From: Muribaculaceae bacterium | GTDB lineage: Bacteria; Bacteroidota; Bacteroidia; Bacteroidales; Muribaculaceae | Assembly: GCA_017620635.1 (NCBI GenBank) | Contig: JAGAUV010000033.1 | Coordinates: forward strand, 1-35,410 | Length of the DNA stretch: 35,410 nucleotides | Direction: 5' to 3' | Shown: positions 6,981-15,827 of the stretch, one piece after another | Layout: the number at the start of each line of letters is the position of its first letter | How positions within the stretch are numbered: the stretch's first letter is position 1 | Notes under the pieces: model-generated | What the model saw: the letters and a program-made list of their open reading frames with translations, nothing else | Told to the model about the DNA's origin: nothing | The model's database searches: none | Made by a program: the position numbers and the translations under genes

Positions 6981-9356
6981 ATGGAAATAAACAATCCTAA
7001 ATTTAAGGTTGAGAAAGAAGACGATTTCGATATCGCAGGACTACTCCTGTCGTTCCTGTCGCACTGGAAATGGTTTGTAATAGGAGTGGCGGTCTGCGTC
7101 GTGCTTGCCGTATTCAAGATCGTAACCACCGTGCCGGTCTACAACATGGAGTCGGCGATCTACCTCAACGACGACAACACTAACTCACGCAACGCGTTCA
7201 ACCTCAATGATGCCGCCAACCCGATGGTGGCCTTCAAGAATTATATAGACGAGACCGAGATAGAAGTGCTCAAATCGCGCAACAATCTCAAGAAAATCGT
7301 CGACTCCCTGAAGCTCACATATACATATACAGAGAAAGGACTGTTCCGCAGCAAACCCCTCTACCGCAAGAATCCGGTAGGCGCCAGCATGGACTCAGCC
7401 TCCCTCGCCGGGCTTAAAGCCCCTATATTTATAGAGGTAAAGAGCAAGGACGACAACAAGTTCGACATCAGCGTAGAGACCGAGTTCGAGGAAAACACGG
7501 AAGAGAAGGACTTCAAAGACCAGACCCTTCCGTTCTCGTTCGATCTCTCTTACGGCAAGGTAAACCTTTACCTCAACCCCACCGACACCCTCGACGGGAC
7601 AGAAAAAATAGTCATAGTCAGCCCCAAGGCTGCCGCCAAGGACCTGTCGGAACGGTTCAATATAGAGTTTGCCAAAAACTCGGAGAAGATCATCAGCGTC
7701 AGCTTCCTGACTAATTCGCAGCAGGAAGGTACCGACGTGATAAAAGCCCTGGTCGATTTCTACAATAAGGATATTATAGAAGAAAAGAACCAGTCGGCCG
7801 TGCAGACCGAGGCATTTATCCTCGACCGCCTCATAATGATCTCCAACGAGCTCAAAGACGTCGAGGACAGGTTAAAAGAATACCGCGAGGCCCACAACGT
7901 GACCAACCTGCTGGAGCAGTCACGCCTCAACCTGACCCTCAAGAGCGACTATGAGCTCAAGAAGACCGAGATAGAGGCCCAGATGCGCATACTCGAAGAG
8001 ATAGAGAAAGAAGTGTCGAAAGCAAACAGCTACGAGACACTGCCGGCTCTTATCAACAACAACGAGACGATGGCCCAGATCATCGAGGATTACAATAAAA
8101 AGGTAAACAAACTGAACAGGGCCCTCATGGGCGGCACAGCCGACAACCCGCTGGTACGTACCATGCAGGAAGAGTTGAACCGCGACAAGATTCGCGTGCT
8201 TCAGAATATCAAGACAAGCAAGGAAAGCCTGAGCACGGAGCGCAACTCCATCAGGGCTCTCGAAAACCAGAGCGCAAGCCAGTTGGCCTCCACCCCGTCT
8301 GTCGACAAGGGCTTCAACGAAATCTTCCGCGAGCAACAGGTAAAAGTGAGCATATACACCTTCCTGCTGCAGCGCCGCGAAGAAATCGCCCTGCAGAAGA
8401 CACTGGCAACCAACACGGCCCGACTCATCGACGACCCCAACGGCGAATATCCCGTGTCGCCACGCAAGCTTCTACTGCTTGCCGCAGCGATACTTCTCGG
8501 CCTCATTATCCCGGCCTCCATCATATTCGTCCGCCGCATCCTGTTCCCCGTATTCGGAGACAAGGAAGAGCTCGAACGCCTGACCAAAGTGCCGGTACTC
8601 GGCGAGATCTGCAACTCAGATGATAAAGAGCACAGGGAAATCGTGATAGGCAAGAACGTATCGTCGGCCATCGCCGAGCTGTTCCGCCTGTTACGCAACA
8701 ATATAGCATTCACACGCGCAGGCCAGGACAGCCGGGTCATCCTTATCACATCGTCGATATCGGGCGAGGGCAAGACCTTCATAACCTCCAACCTTGCCAT
8801 GACCTATGCGCTCATGGGCAAAAAAGTGGTGGTGGTAGGGCTCGACCTCCGCAGCCCGATGCTGGCCCACAGTTTCGGCCTGTCGAACAATGAAGGTGTG
8901 ACCACCTATCTTACCGGACAGCAGGAAGACCTCAACAAACTGATAAAGAAAACCGATTACAGTTCCAATCTGTCGGTGCTCCCTGCCGGCCCCGTGCCGC
9001 CTAACCCCAACGAGCTGCTGATGTCGGACCGCATGAAGCATATGATAGAGACGCTCCGCGAGGAATATGATTATGTACTCCTCGACACCGCTCCTATCGG
9101 ACTGATATCCGATACATTCCTTATCACACGCTTCAGCGACCTCCAGCTGTATGTATCCCGTGCAAACTACACATCAAAGAAGTGCCTCAGAGAACTCGAC
9201 AGCGCTATTGCAAGCGGCAAATTCTCATCGGTATACATAGTACTCAACGGCGTCGACATGGCAGCAGGCAGCTATACCTACCGCCGCTACGGTGCCTATG
9301 GAGGGTATGGCAAGAAAAATGCCCCCTACGGCTACGGCTACGGCAAGAAGAACTAA
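6981..9356 (+). CDS. Polysaccharide co-polymerase / bacterial tyrosine autokinase (Wzc-like)
   Basis: 791 residues. An N-terminal membrane helix (about 30-50, WFVIGVAVCVVLAVFKIV) leads into a Wzz-type chain-length domain, a long periplasmic coiled coil (about 290-470), a GNVR-like segment and a second membrane helix (about 497-518). The cytoplasmic BY-kinase domain has Walker A SSISGEGKTF (about 590-598), Walker A' VVVVGLDLRSP (about 617) and Walker B YVLLDTAP. The C-terminus is a Tyr/Gly cluster (YTYRRYGAYGGYGKKNAPYG and beyond), the usual autophosphorylation tail. It controls chain length and export with the Wza-like lipoprotein; the 3-bp gap indicates one transcript. In Bacteroidetes the kinase and co-polymerase are fused in one chain, as here. 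Confidence 0.92.
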   Translation: MEINNPKFKVEKEDDFDIAGLLLSFLSHWKWFVIGVAVCVVLAVFKIVTTVPVYNMESAIYLNDDNTNSRNAFNLNDAANPMVAFKNYIDETEIEVLKSRNNLKKIVDSLKLTYTYTEKGLFRSKPLYRKNPVGASMDSASLAGLKAPIFIEVKSKDDNKFDISVETEFEENTEEKDFKDQTLPFSFDLSYGKVNLYLNPTDTLDGTEKIVIVSPKAAAKDLSERFNIEFAKNSEKIISVSFLTNSQQEGTDVIKALVDFYNKDIIEEKNQSAVQTEAFILDRLIMISNELKDVEDRLKEYREAHNVTNLLEQSRLNLTLKSDYELKKTEIEAQMRILEEIEKEVSKANSYETLPALINNNETMAQIIEDYNKKVNKLNRALMGGTADNPLVRTMQEELNRDKIRVLQNIKTSKESLSTERNSIRALENQSASQLASTPSVDKGFNEIFREQQVKVSIYTFLLQRREEIALQKTLATNTARLIDDPNGEYPVSPRKLLLLAAAILLGLIIPASIIFVRRILFPVFGDKEELERLTKVPVLGEICNSDDKEHREIVIGKNVSSAIAELFRLLRNNIAFTRAGQDSRVILITSSISGEGKTFITSNLAMTYALMGKKVVVVGLDLRSPMLAHSFGLSNNEGVTTYLTGQQEDLNKLIKKTDYSSNLSVLPAGPVPPNPNELLMSDRMKHMIETLREEYDYVLLDTAPIGLISDTFLITRFSDLQLYVSRANYTSKKCLRELDSAIASGKFSSVYIVLNGVDMAAGSYTYRRYGAYGGYGKKNAPYGYGYGKKN

Positions 9357-9380
9357 GCAATTCATCAAAAACTATTATAG

Positions 9381-9406
9381 CGACGGCCCCTTACGAGGGG
9401 TCGTTG
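9381..9406 (+). terminator. Hairpin after the autokinase gene (weak terminator)
   Basis: CGACGGCCCC at 9381-9390 can pair with GGGGTCGTTG at 9397-9406 (10 bp including G-U pairs, 6-nt loop), 25 bp after the stop. There is no U-tract, so intrinsic termination is uncertain. Confidence 0.4.
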
Positions 9407-9751
9407 CCGTTGCAACAGGCCGTGTGTAAACAAAACCAATAAGTCAAAGAACGCTTTTACTAACCTCGAGGAAGGGATGTGATGCGAGATCACTTTCCGC
9501 TGCAAAGTTAAGGGGCGTGAAAGAGCGCTTGTCGCTAGAATCGCAATTTTTTTGATTTTCGGTTCGCCAAACCATAAAAAATTTAACAAAATAGTGCCTC
9601 AACGATAGTTTGTTATATCGTTTTTTAGCAAAATGTTTGGTGGAATGAAAAATTTAGTATCACTTTGCATGTAAAAAGATCACGAGTGTTAAATCGGTGT
9701 CTGATCAGTAATTTTGTTATATAAAATATGTCTAATCCTAACAATTATTAG
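9407..9751. other. Gene-free AT-rich intergenic region
   Basis: No convincing coding sequence. Visible elements are a minus-strand TAACTTTGC (9502-9510) with no gene behind it, a weak AT hairpin AACGATA/TATCGTT (9601-9607 with 9616-9622) followed by a T-run, and a plus-strand TAATTTTG (9709-9716) that could serve the broken gene starting at 9752. Two promoter-like motifs and a hairpin leave room for a small RNA, but I cannot assign one. Confidence 0.4.
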
Positions 9752-10671
9752 ATGAAAAAACCTTTACTCCTATTAGGCGCGGCTTCAACCGCAATGTGCT
9801 CATAGAGGAATTTACCGGCACCTGGTGCCAGTTCTGCCCCCAGGGTATCGTGACGATGGATAAACTCCGCGAGACCTATACCGACGGCAGCGTGATACCT
9901 GTAGCCGTACACTCAGGCGACGAGATGAAGGCGACAAGCTTCAGCGAAATCGACAGGAACTATTCCGACGGCTATCCCTCGGCCATCATGAACCGCATGG
10001 TCTACATCGAATACATCTATCCGACCGAGTACTGCATCGAGGAGATCGACGCTTTCCGCGCCCTCCCCACCCCGTCGAAGGTAACGGCCACAGCACACTT
10101 CAACGAGACACGCAATGGCGTAATCTTCAATACCAAGACAAGCTTCTGCTTCGACAATGCCAATGCAGCCGACGAGTATATGCTGTCATTTGCCATCACA
10201 GAGGACAATGTAGGCCCCTACAAGCAGAATAGCGCATTCGGCTCACAGCCTGCCGGCACCCTTCCCGGCTGGGACAACGGCAAGCCCAGCAGCATAGAAA
10301 CTATCTACAATGATGTAGCACGCCAGATCAACAACGTTACCACCGGCTCGATACCTAAAAGCGTAGAGGCCGGCAAGGAATATGAGTACACCTACGAGCT
10401 CAAGTTCAAGGCCGCAACCAAAATATCGAACGTGGAGAATCTCAACGCCATCGTGTACCTGATCAACCGCAAGACCAACGTGGTAGAGAACGCCTACATG
10501 ATCAAGTCGGAAGATCTCTTATCGTCGGGCATTGAGGAAATCGAGGCCACCGACAACACTAACGCCCCGGTAGAATACTTCAATCTGCAGGGTATGCGCG
10601 TGAAAGAGCCGGCCAACGGCCTCTATATCCGCCGTCAGGGCAGCGACACACGCAAAGTATTTGTAAAGTAA
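9752..10671 (+). pseudogene. Broken Omp28-like thioredoxin-fold outer membrane protein gene
   Basis: At 9752 an ATG starts a typical secretion signal (MKKPLLLLGAASTAMCS) that stops at 9803-9805. The body of the protein continues in another frame: read from about 9778 it gives RGFNRNVLIEEFTGTWCQFCPQG, in which FTGTWCxFCPxG is the thioredoxin-like CxxC motif of Omp28-related proteins. About 290 residues follow, ending in a C-terminal EYFNLQGMRVKEPANGLYIR-type module ending RKVFVK, seen on many secreted Bacteroidales proteins. In relatives a folded region separates the signal peptide from the CxxC domain; here it is missing, and the join puts the two parts out of frame. I read this as an internal deletion. 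A GTG at 9796 could give a leaderless cytoplasmic fragment, but function is doubtful. An assembly error cannot be excluded. Confidence 0.7.
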
Positions 10672-10693
10672 GCTATACAGAATTATAGAATCG

Positions 10694-10734
10694 ACCGCCC
10701 GGGAGCGGTCTGTGTGCTCCCGGGCGGTTTGTTT
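10694..10734 (+). terminator. Strong terminator after the Omp28-like gene
   Basis: Perfect 13-bp stem ACCGCCCGGGAGC / GCTCCCGGGCGGT with a 9-nt loop, followed by TTGTTTT. It ends plus-strand transcription ahead of the convergent susD gene. Confidence 0.85.
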
Positions 10735-10750
10735 TACGGCGGACGGAGAC

Positions 10751-10780
10751 ACAAAAGGGCCCGGCATCGCGGCCGGGCCC
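10751..10780 (-). terminator. Terminator of the susC-susD operon
   Basis: GGGCCCGGC (10757-10765) pairs with GCCGGGCCC (10772-10780), and on the minus strand the hairpin is followed by TTTTGT. It lies 44 bp beyond the susD stop and forms a convergent pair with the plus-strand terminator at 10694-10734. Confidence 0.75.
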
Positions 10781-10823
10781 TTGGCGGATTGTAAGATCCG
10801 TCAAACAATTGATCTCATTCCAC

Positions 10824-12569
10824 TTAACGAGCTATGTCTTCGTAGCCTGGATTTTGTTTCAGTTTGAGGTTAGCACCGAGGATGTTGCGGTGCAGGGGGA
10901 AGAGTTCGGTATGAGTGTCGGCATCGGGGGCCTTGTCCCACCATGAACCCTGGCAGAATTTGTTCCAACGGATAAGGTCGGTACGACGGCGGAGCTCGCC
11001 GATGAACTCACGGCCCCATTCGTCGAGCAGCTCAGCCTCGTCGAGAGTGACGTTGCCTTCGGGCTTGTAGAGATACTCGGTGTATTTCTCGGCTGGATAG
11101 TAGCGCTTGCGCACGGTGTTGAGGAGCTTGCCGGCACCCTCAACGTCGCCTGCGCGGAATTTGCACTCGGCAAGCGAGTAGTAGATCTCGGCGAGACGAA
11201 CGACAGCGTAGTCGGCCTCGATGGCACCGGGATCGCCGTCACGATAGAAGGGGTACTTGACGAGATGCCAGCCTGAGTTGTGGTCGCCGTTGTTCATGTT
11301 TGAAACGCCACGGGCGAGCGCCTTGGCATCTTCTTCGGGAGAAAGTTCGTTGAAGATACCCACCTTGTCGCGGATATAGAGGGTGTAGTCGCCTTTGGGG
11401 TTGGTAATGCGTTTCACATTGCCGTTGTCGTCGACATACTCGAGGTAGCCGTAGAGGAACATGCCTTCACGCTTTGATTCGCCGGGAAGGTTCTTGTAGC
11501 ATTTGAGGCGGCAATCCTCGGGATATTTCTTATATTTAGCCACGGGACGGCCGAGCTCGTAGGTGTAGGGTGTGCCGTCGATATCAAGACTGGGCTGGAG
11601 GGCAAACTTGGGATTGGCCATGCCCCAGTCCTTGAAACCGAAGTAGAGATGGGCGTTGCCGGGTAGGCCCCACCACCATGAACCTGAGTCGTACTGCCAG
11701 TGAGCGTAGCCGTAAGCGCCGGAGAAAGCGTAAATGACTTCTTCGCACTGGTCGTTGTTCCAGTCGAAAGGCGCATCCCAACGCGATGCTATGCCGTAAG
11801 AGCCGTATACGCCGTCGATGATGTCCTGAGCGTATTTAGCGCACTCGGTGTACATAGCCTTGCCGATATATTTCTCGGCGTTGAGGTAGAGGCGCACGAG
11901 GAGCGCGGCCGCACCGGCCTTGTTCCATTCGCCCTGCTTGACACCGTTGCCGCCGTTGCCCGACTTGACAGGAAGGAGCTTGATACATTCCTTGAGCTCG
12001 GATTCGATGAAGTCGAACATTACCTGAGGCTCGACCTGACCCTCGGAATTGAGCGCGGTGTTCTTAGCGCTGACCATGAGGGGGATATTGCGGTAGGCAT
12101 CGAAAGCGTTGAGGTAGAGCCATGCACGGAGAGTGCGGAGACTGCAGATGAAAGCGTCGAACTGCTCGCGAGAGAAGCCGAACTTCTCGGGGTCGAGCTC
12201 GTTGAAGTCGTCGATAACAGAGCAGCACTGCGATATGCCCTGGAAAGCGCCTACCCAGGGGTTGTCGCTATCGTCGATGGTCCATGTGTGATAGTGGTAG
12301 CGCTGGTAGAACTGACCGTCGAGCCAGTCGCCGTTGCGGTTGTAAGTAGCTATCTGGTCGGCCGAGTTCTCCTGAAGAGTGATGAGCGATGTAATTGACC
12401 AGTAGGAGTGTTCGAAGGGACGCACGTAAGCGCGTATGATATCATCGCTGGTCTGGTAGTAGTTGGTGGACATGATCTGGTCGAACACTTCCTCGTCGAG
12501 ATTGGTGCAGGAAGAGGCTCCAACAAGTACCAGCGCTGAAAGTAATACTGATTTTATATATGATTTCAT
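10824..12569 (-). CDS. RagB/SusD family nutrient-uptake outer membrane lipoprotein
   Basis: 581 residues. Lipoprotein signal MKSYIKSVLLSALVLVGASSC with Cys21, followed by TNLDEEVFDQI as usual for mature SusD proteins. The SusD fold is recognisable from the N-terminal helices with NPWVGAFQGISQCC, the helical TPR core with RTLRAWLYLNAFDAYRNIPL and AAALLVRLYLNAEKYI, and the C-terminal RLAEIYYSLAECKFRAGDVEGA and RREFIGE-type motif (EWGREFIGELRRRTDLIRW). SusD lipoproteins cap the SusC barrel at the cell surface and bind oligosaccharide (sometimes other ligands). It lies 35 bp after susC on the same strand, in one operon. No glycoside hydrolase, sulfatase or regulator adjoins, so the ligand cannot be inferred from context. 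Confidence 0.95.
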   Translation of the reverse strand: MKSYIKSVLLSALVLVGASSCTNLDEEVFDQIMSTNYYQTSDDIIRAYVRPFEHSYWSITSLITLQENSADQIATYNRNGDWLDGQFYQRYHYHTWTIDDSDNPWVGAFQGISQCCSVIDDFNELDPEKFGFSREQFDAFICSLRTLRAWLYLNAFDAYRNIPLMVSAKNTALNSEGQVEPQVMFDFIESELKECIKLLPVKSGNGGNGVKQGEWNKAGAAALLVRLYLNAEKYIGKAMYTECAKYAQDIIDGVYGSYGIASRWDAPFDWNNDQCEEVIYAFSGAYGYAHWQYDSGSWWWGLPGNAHLYFGFKDWGMANPKFALQPSLDIDGTPYTYELGRPVAKYKKYPEDCRLKCYKNLPGESKREGMFLYGYLEYVDDNGNVKRITNPKGDYTLYIRDKVGIFNELSPEEDAKALARGVSNMNNGDHNSGWHLVKYPFYRDGDPGAIEADYAVVRLAEIYYSLAECKFRAGDVEGAGKLLNTVRKRYYPAEKYTEYLYKPEGNVTLDEAELLDEWGREFIGELRRRTDLIRWNKFCQGSWWDKAPDADTHTELFPLHRNILGANLKLKQNPGYEDIAR

Positions 12570-12604
12570 TTTAAGTCGTATTATTTAGGTTATACCGGAC
12601 GATA

Positions 12605-15601
12605 TTAGAAACTTACCTGAGCACCGAATATTACCTGAGTAGAAGAGGGATAATAGTACTTCTGACCGTCGAAAGTGCCGGGAGTAAGACCGTTGACGGG
12701 ATAGTAGGAAGGATCGATGCCGCTGAAACCGGTGATAGTGAAGACATTTGTCACAGTACCGTAGAGACGGAGACGATCGATGAAGCGGGCGTTCTTGAAG
12801 TCGAATGTGTAACCGAGAGTGATGTTGTCGAGCTTGAAGTAGTCGCCCTTCTCGATGAAGTAGTCGGTAAGCTGGTTCATAGCGGTGGTAAGCTTACCGT
12901 TCTTCTCGTAAGTGCCCTGGAGACGGTTCCAAGCGCCGCCAACGTTGGGGAGACCATAGTAGAACTCGTGAACATTGAAGATGTCGAAGCCGAATGCGCC
13001 GCGGAAGAAGAGGTTGAGGTCGAAGTTCTTATAGCGGAAAGTGTTGCCGAATGACATTGTGAACTTGGGCAGACCGTTGCCGGTAACTGCTTTGTCCTCT
13101 TCCTTGGCATCGCCGATAGGAATTACTTCGTTGTCCTTGTTGTATACCAACCAGTTACCGCCATCGTCGACACCGGCATAGCGCCATGTGACGTATGTGC
13201 CGATACGCTCACCCTCGCGGATCTGCTGCAGCGAGCCGGGCGAACCGGGAGCTGTCATGCCGCAGGTCCATACGTAAGACTGACCCTGGTAGAGCTCGTT
13301 GGAGAAGCTGATGAACTTGTTGTCGTTTGTAGCGCCTACGAGGTTGATGGTGTAGGTAAAGTCGGGAGTGCGGACGGCGTTGATGCCGAGTTCGAACTCG
13401 ATACCGCTGTTGCGCATCTTACCTACGTTTGTATAGATGGTGGTGTGGAGGTAGGGAGGCACCGACACGTTGTAGTCGCCGAGGAGGTCCTTCTGAGTAC
13501 GGTTGTAGTAGTTGATGCTACCCGAAACGATGCCCTTGAAGAGCGAGAAGTCGACACCGACGTTCCAGTTCTCGGCGCGTTCCCATTTCAGATAGGGGTT
13601 GGGGTTCTTGTTGGGGGCCCAGCCTTTGTAGTACTTGCCGTTGTACATAACGGTGCCGTAACCGCCATATGTGGCGAGCGAGAGGTAGTTGTCGATGTTC
13701 TGGTTACCTGTCACACCGTAGTCGCCACGGATCTTGAGGTCGTCGAGCCAGTCGCGGGTGGAAGCCATGAAGTTTTCTTCGCTGATGCGCCAGCCGAGCG
13801 AGAATGCCGGGAAGTAGCCCCACTTGTTGTTCTCGCCGAAACGTGAAGAGCCTTCGTAGCGGAGAGAAGCGGTGGCCATGTAGCGGTTGTTGTAGTTGTA
13901 GCTTACACGACCGAAGAAAGAGATGAGCTTGCTTGTGTTCTTGTAAGAGCTCATGCCGAGGCGGCCTTCCTTATCCTGGTTGTATGTACCCTGGCCGAGA
14001 TTGTCCCATGTAAGAGCGTCGGAGGGGAAGTCCTTGTTCTCGGCGCTGAAGCCGTTGGCCTGGAATGTCTGCCAGGAATAACCGAGCATGGCCTTGAGGT
14101 TGTGGCCTTTGCGGTCGAGCATATAGTTGGCGAGCCATTCTACACCGTAGTTGTTTGTAGTACCTGCGCTCTGGCGTGCCTCACCGTTGAAGCCGCTGCG
14201 AACGGCTACGGTGTGGTAGGACGGACGGAACCAGTAGTCGTGGGTGTCGTTGTACTGCTGCGAAATTGTGACCTGAGTGTTGAGTGTCTGGTCGGTAATG
14301 TTCGAAGCAAGGAGGGGGAGGAGGTTGAGGCGTACTGTGCCGTGCCAGTCGAGGAGCTTGTACTCTGTCTTGCTCTTGTCGAGTTTGAGGAGCTCGACGG
14401 GGTTAGAGATACCGTCGCCCTGTACGTCATAGTATTTGCGTCCGGCAGGATCGTTGGGGTCCATGACGGGCTGTGTGGGGTTGGCACCGAATGCGTTTGA
14501 GAATGCGGCCCAGTCGGACTTGCTGGCGCGGATGTAGCGCGGAGCTATAGCGCCCGAGAACTTGAAGAGACCGTTCTTTGAGTTGTGCTCGAACTGAGCG
14601 CGGCCGCCGTACTCACGACGCGAAGAGCGGAGGTCGATACCGTTGGCGTGACGGGTGTCGAAAGTGATGCGGTAGTTGCTTCTTTCGCTACCGCCGCTGA
14701 GGGTAAGGTTGTGGTTCTGTGCAAAGCCTGTGCGAGTGATTTCCTTGAACCAGTCGGTGTTTGCGCCGTAGTCGTTGCCAAGGCCGGCAGCGAGGTACTC
14801 TTCGCGGTTGAGTACCTTGAGATCGCTGTGAGCGAAGTCCCACGACACGTAGCCGAGATAGTCGGTGTGTACGTTGCCGTCTTTTGCACCGCCCTTAGTG
14901 GTAACGACGATCACACCGTTGCTACCGCGAGTACCGTAGATAGCCGAAGCGGCACCGTCCTTGAGGACGTCGATCGATTCGATATCGTTGGGGCTGAGGT
15001 TGTGGAGGTTACCGCCTGCAACACCGTCGATCACGATCAGCGGGCCAAGGCCTGCAGAACGCGAGGAGACGCCACGGATCTGGATGCTGGCACCGTTGTT
15101 GGGGTCGCCGGTAGCGGTATTGGTCACCGACACGCCTGCCACTTTGCCCTGGATGCCCATTGCCGGGTCGATAGAGCTGACAGAAAGCATGTCCTCGCCT
15201 GAGATGTGAGATACCGCCGATGTAAGTTCTTTCTTGTCCATCGTACCGTAACCGATCACAACCACGCCGTCGAGCATCGTTGATGTTTCCTCAAGCACGA
15301 TGTCGAATGTACGCTTGGAACCGACTGTCACTGACTGAGGAGTGTAGCCTACATAAGAAAATTCGAGAACCGACTGCTCATTCTTGACAGTGATCTTGAA
15401 CTTGCCGTCGATGTCGGTCACAGCGCCTGTGGCTGAACCTTTTTCTTTGATAGAGACGCCCGGGAGGGGCTCGTTTGCAGAATCGACAACCGATCCTGAC
15501 ACTTGAATCTGCGCATATGCCCATGAGGGAAACAGGGCAAGCGTCACACATAGCAGCAAAGTTTTATACAATTGCCGCAGGGATAAATGGTTACTTACCA
15601 T
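12605..15601 (-). CDS. SusC/RagA family TonB-linked outer membrane transporter
   Basis: 998 residues. Signal peptide about 1-31 (ending SWAYA-Q). A carboxypeptidase-regulatory-like domain follows (about 32-110: IQVSGSVVDSANEPLPGVSI and LEFSYVGYTPQSVTV). The plug starts with LDGVVVIGYGTMDKKELTSA and contains the family SVSSIDPAMGIQGKVAGV and IQIRGVSS motifs (the SusC signature). A 22-strand barrel occupies the rest, with a final strand ending VIFGAQVSF (aromatic C-terminal residue). It lacks the N-terminal STN domain used by anti-sigma-coupled transducers, so it is a transporter rather than a signalling receptor. It forms the import complex with the SusD-like protein encoded just downstream. 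Energy comes from TonB, not encoded here. Confidence 0.95.
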   Translation of the reverse strand: MVSNHLSLRQLYKTLLLCVTLALFPSWAYAQIQVSGSVVDSANEPLPGVSIKEKGSATGAVTDIDGKFKITVKNEQSVLEFSYVGYTPQSVTVGSKRTFDIVLEETSTMLDGVVVIGYGTMDKKELTSAVSHISGEDMLSVSSIDPAMGIQGKVAGVSVTNTATGDPNNGASIQIRGVSSRSAGLGPLIVIDGVAGGNLHNLSPNDIESIDVLKDGAASAIYGTRGSNGVIVVTTKGGAKDGNVHTDYLGYVSWDFAHSDLKVLNREEYLAAGLGNDYGANTDWFKEITRTGFAQNHNLTLSGGSERSNYRITFDTRHANGIDLRSSRREYGGRAQFEHNSKNGLFKFSGAIAPRYIRASKSDWAAFSNAFGANPTQPVMDPNDPAGRKYYDVQGDGISNPVELLKLDKSKTEYKLLDWHGTVRLNLLPLLASNITDQTLNTQVTISQQYNDTHDYWFRPSYHTVAVRSGFNGEARQSAGTTNNYGVEWLANYMLDRKGHNLKAMLGYSWQTFQANGFSAENKDFPSDALTWDNLGQGTYNQDKEGRLGMSSYKNTSKLISFFGRVSYNYNNRYMATASLRYEGSSRFGENNKWGYFPAFSLGWRISEENFMASTRDWLDDLKIRGDYGVTGNQNIDNYLSLATYGGYGTVMYNGKYYKGWAPNKNPNPYLKWERAENWNVGVDFSLFKGIVSGSINYYNRTQKDLLGDYNVSVPPYLHTTIYTNVGKMRNSGIEFELGINAVRTPDFTYTINLVGATNDNKFISFSNELYQGQSYVWTCGMTAPGSPGSLQQIREGERIGTYVTWRYAGVDDGGNWLVYNKDNEVIPIGDAKEEDKAVTGNGLPKFTMSFGNTFRYKNFDLNLFFRGAFGFDIFNVHEFYYGLPNVGGAWNRLQGTYEKNGKLTTAMNQLTDYFIEKGDYFKLDNITLGYTFDFKNARFIDRLRLYGTVTNVFTITGFSGIDPSYYPVNGLTPGTFDGQKYYYPSSTQVIFGAQVSF

Positions 15602-15687
15602 ACACTTTAGATTTAAGATAAATGCAATATGTTATGCATATGAGTATATTTGGTTATAAGTCCGACAGGGCGGTGCCTGTCGCTTTT

Positions 15688-15696
15688 GCAAAATTA
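15688..15696 (-). promoter_or_regulatory. -7 element for susC-susD
   Basis: TAATTTTGC on the minus strand fits TAnnTTTG; the -33 is not clear. The predicted start is near 15683, so the transcript would begin at or inside a hairpin (CGACAGG/CCTGTCG, 15663-15682), with a leader of about 80 nt. Confidence 0.55.
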
Positions 15697-15760
15697 AACA
15701 TAAAAAGTATGTTTTCTACCCCCCCTGAGTTAAAATATGTTAAAACATAGACATAATAAG

Positions 15761-15805
15761 GCCGGAGAGCAAGAGCAGGCGTGAAACCTGCCCCGGCTCT
15801 CCGGC
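15761..15805 (-). terminator. Hairpin downstream of frdB (putative terminator)
   Basis: GCCGGAGAGC (15761-15770) pairs with GCTCTCCGGC (15796-15805), and an inner stem GCAGG/CCTGC (15775-15791) can form inside. It starts 22 bp after the frdB stop. The following minus-strand bases are CTTATTATGT, a poor U-tract, so termination may be partial or factor-dependent. Confidence 0.55.
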
Positions 15806-15827
15806 TTATGGCTTATCGAGCAGTTAG

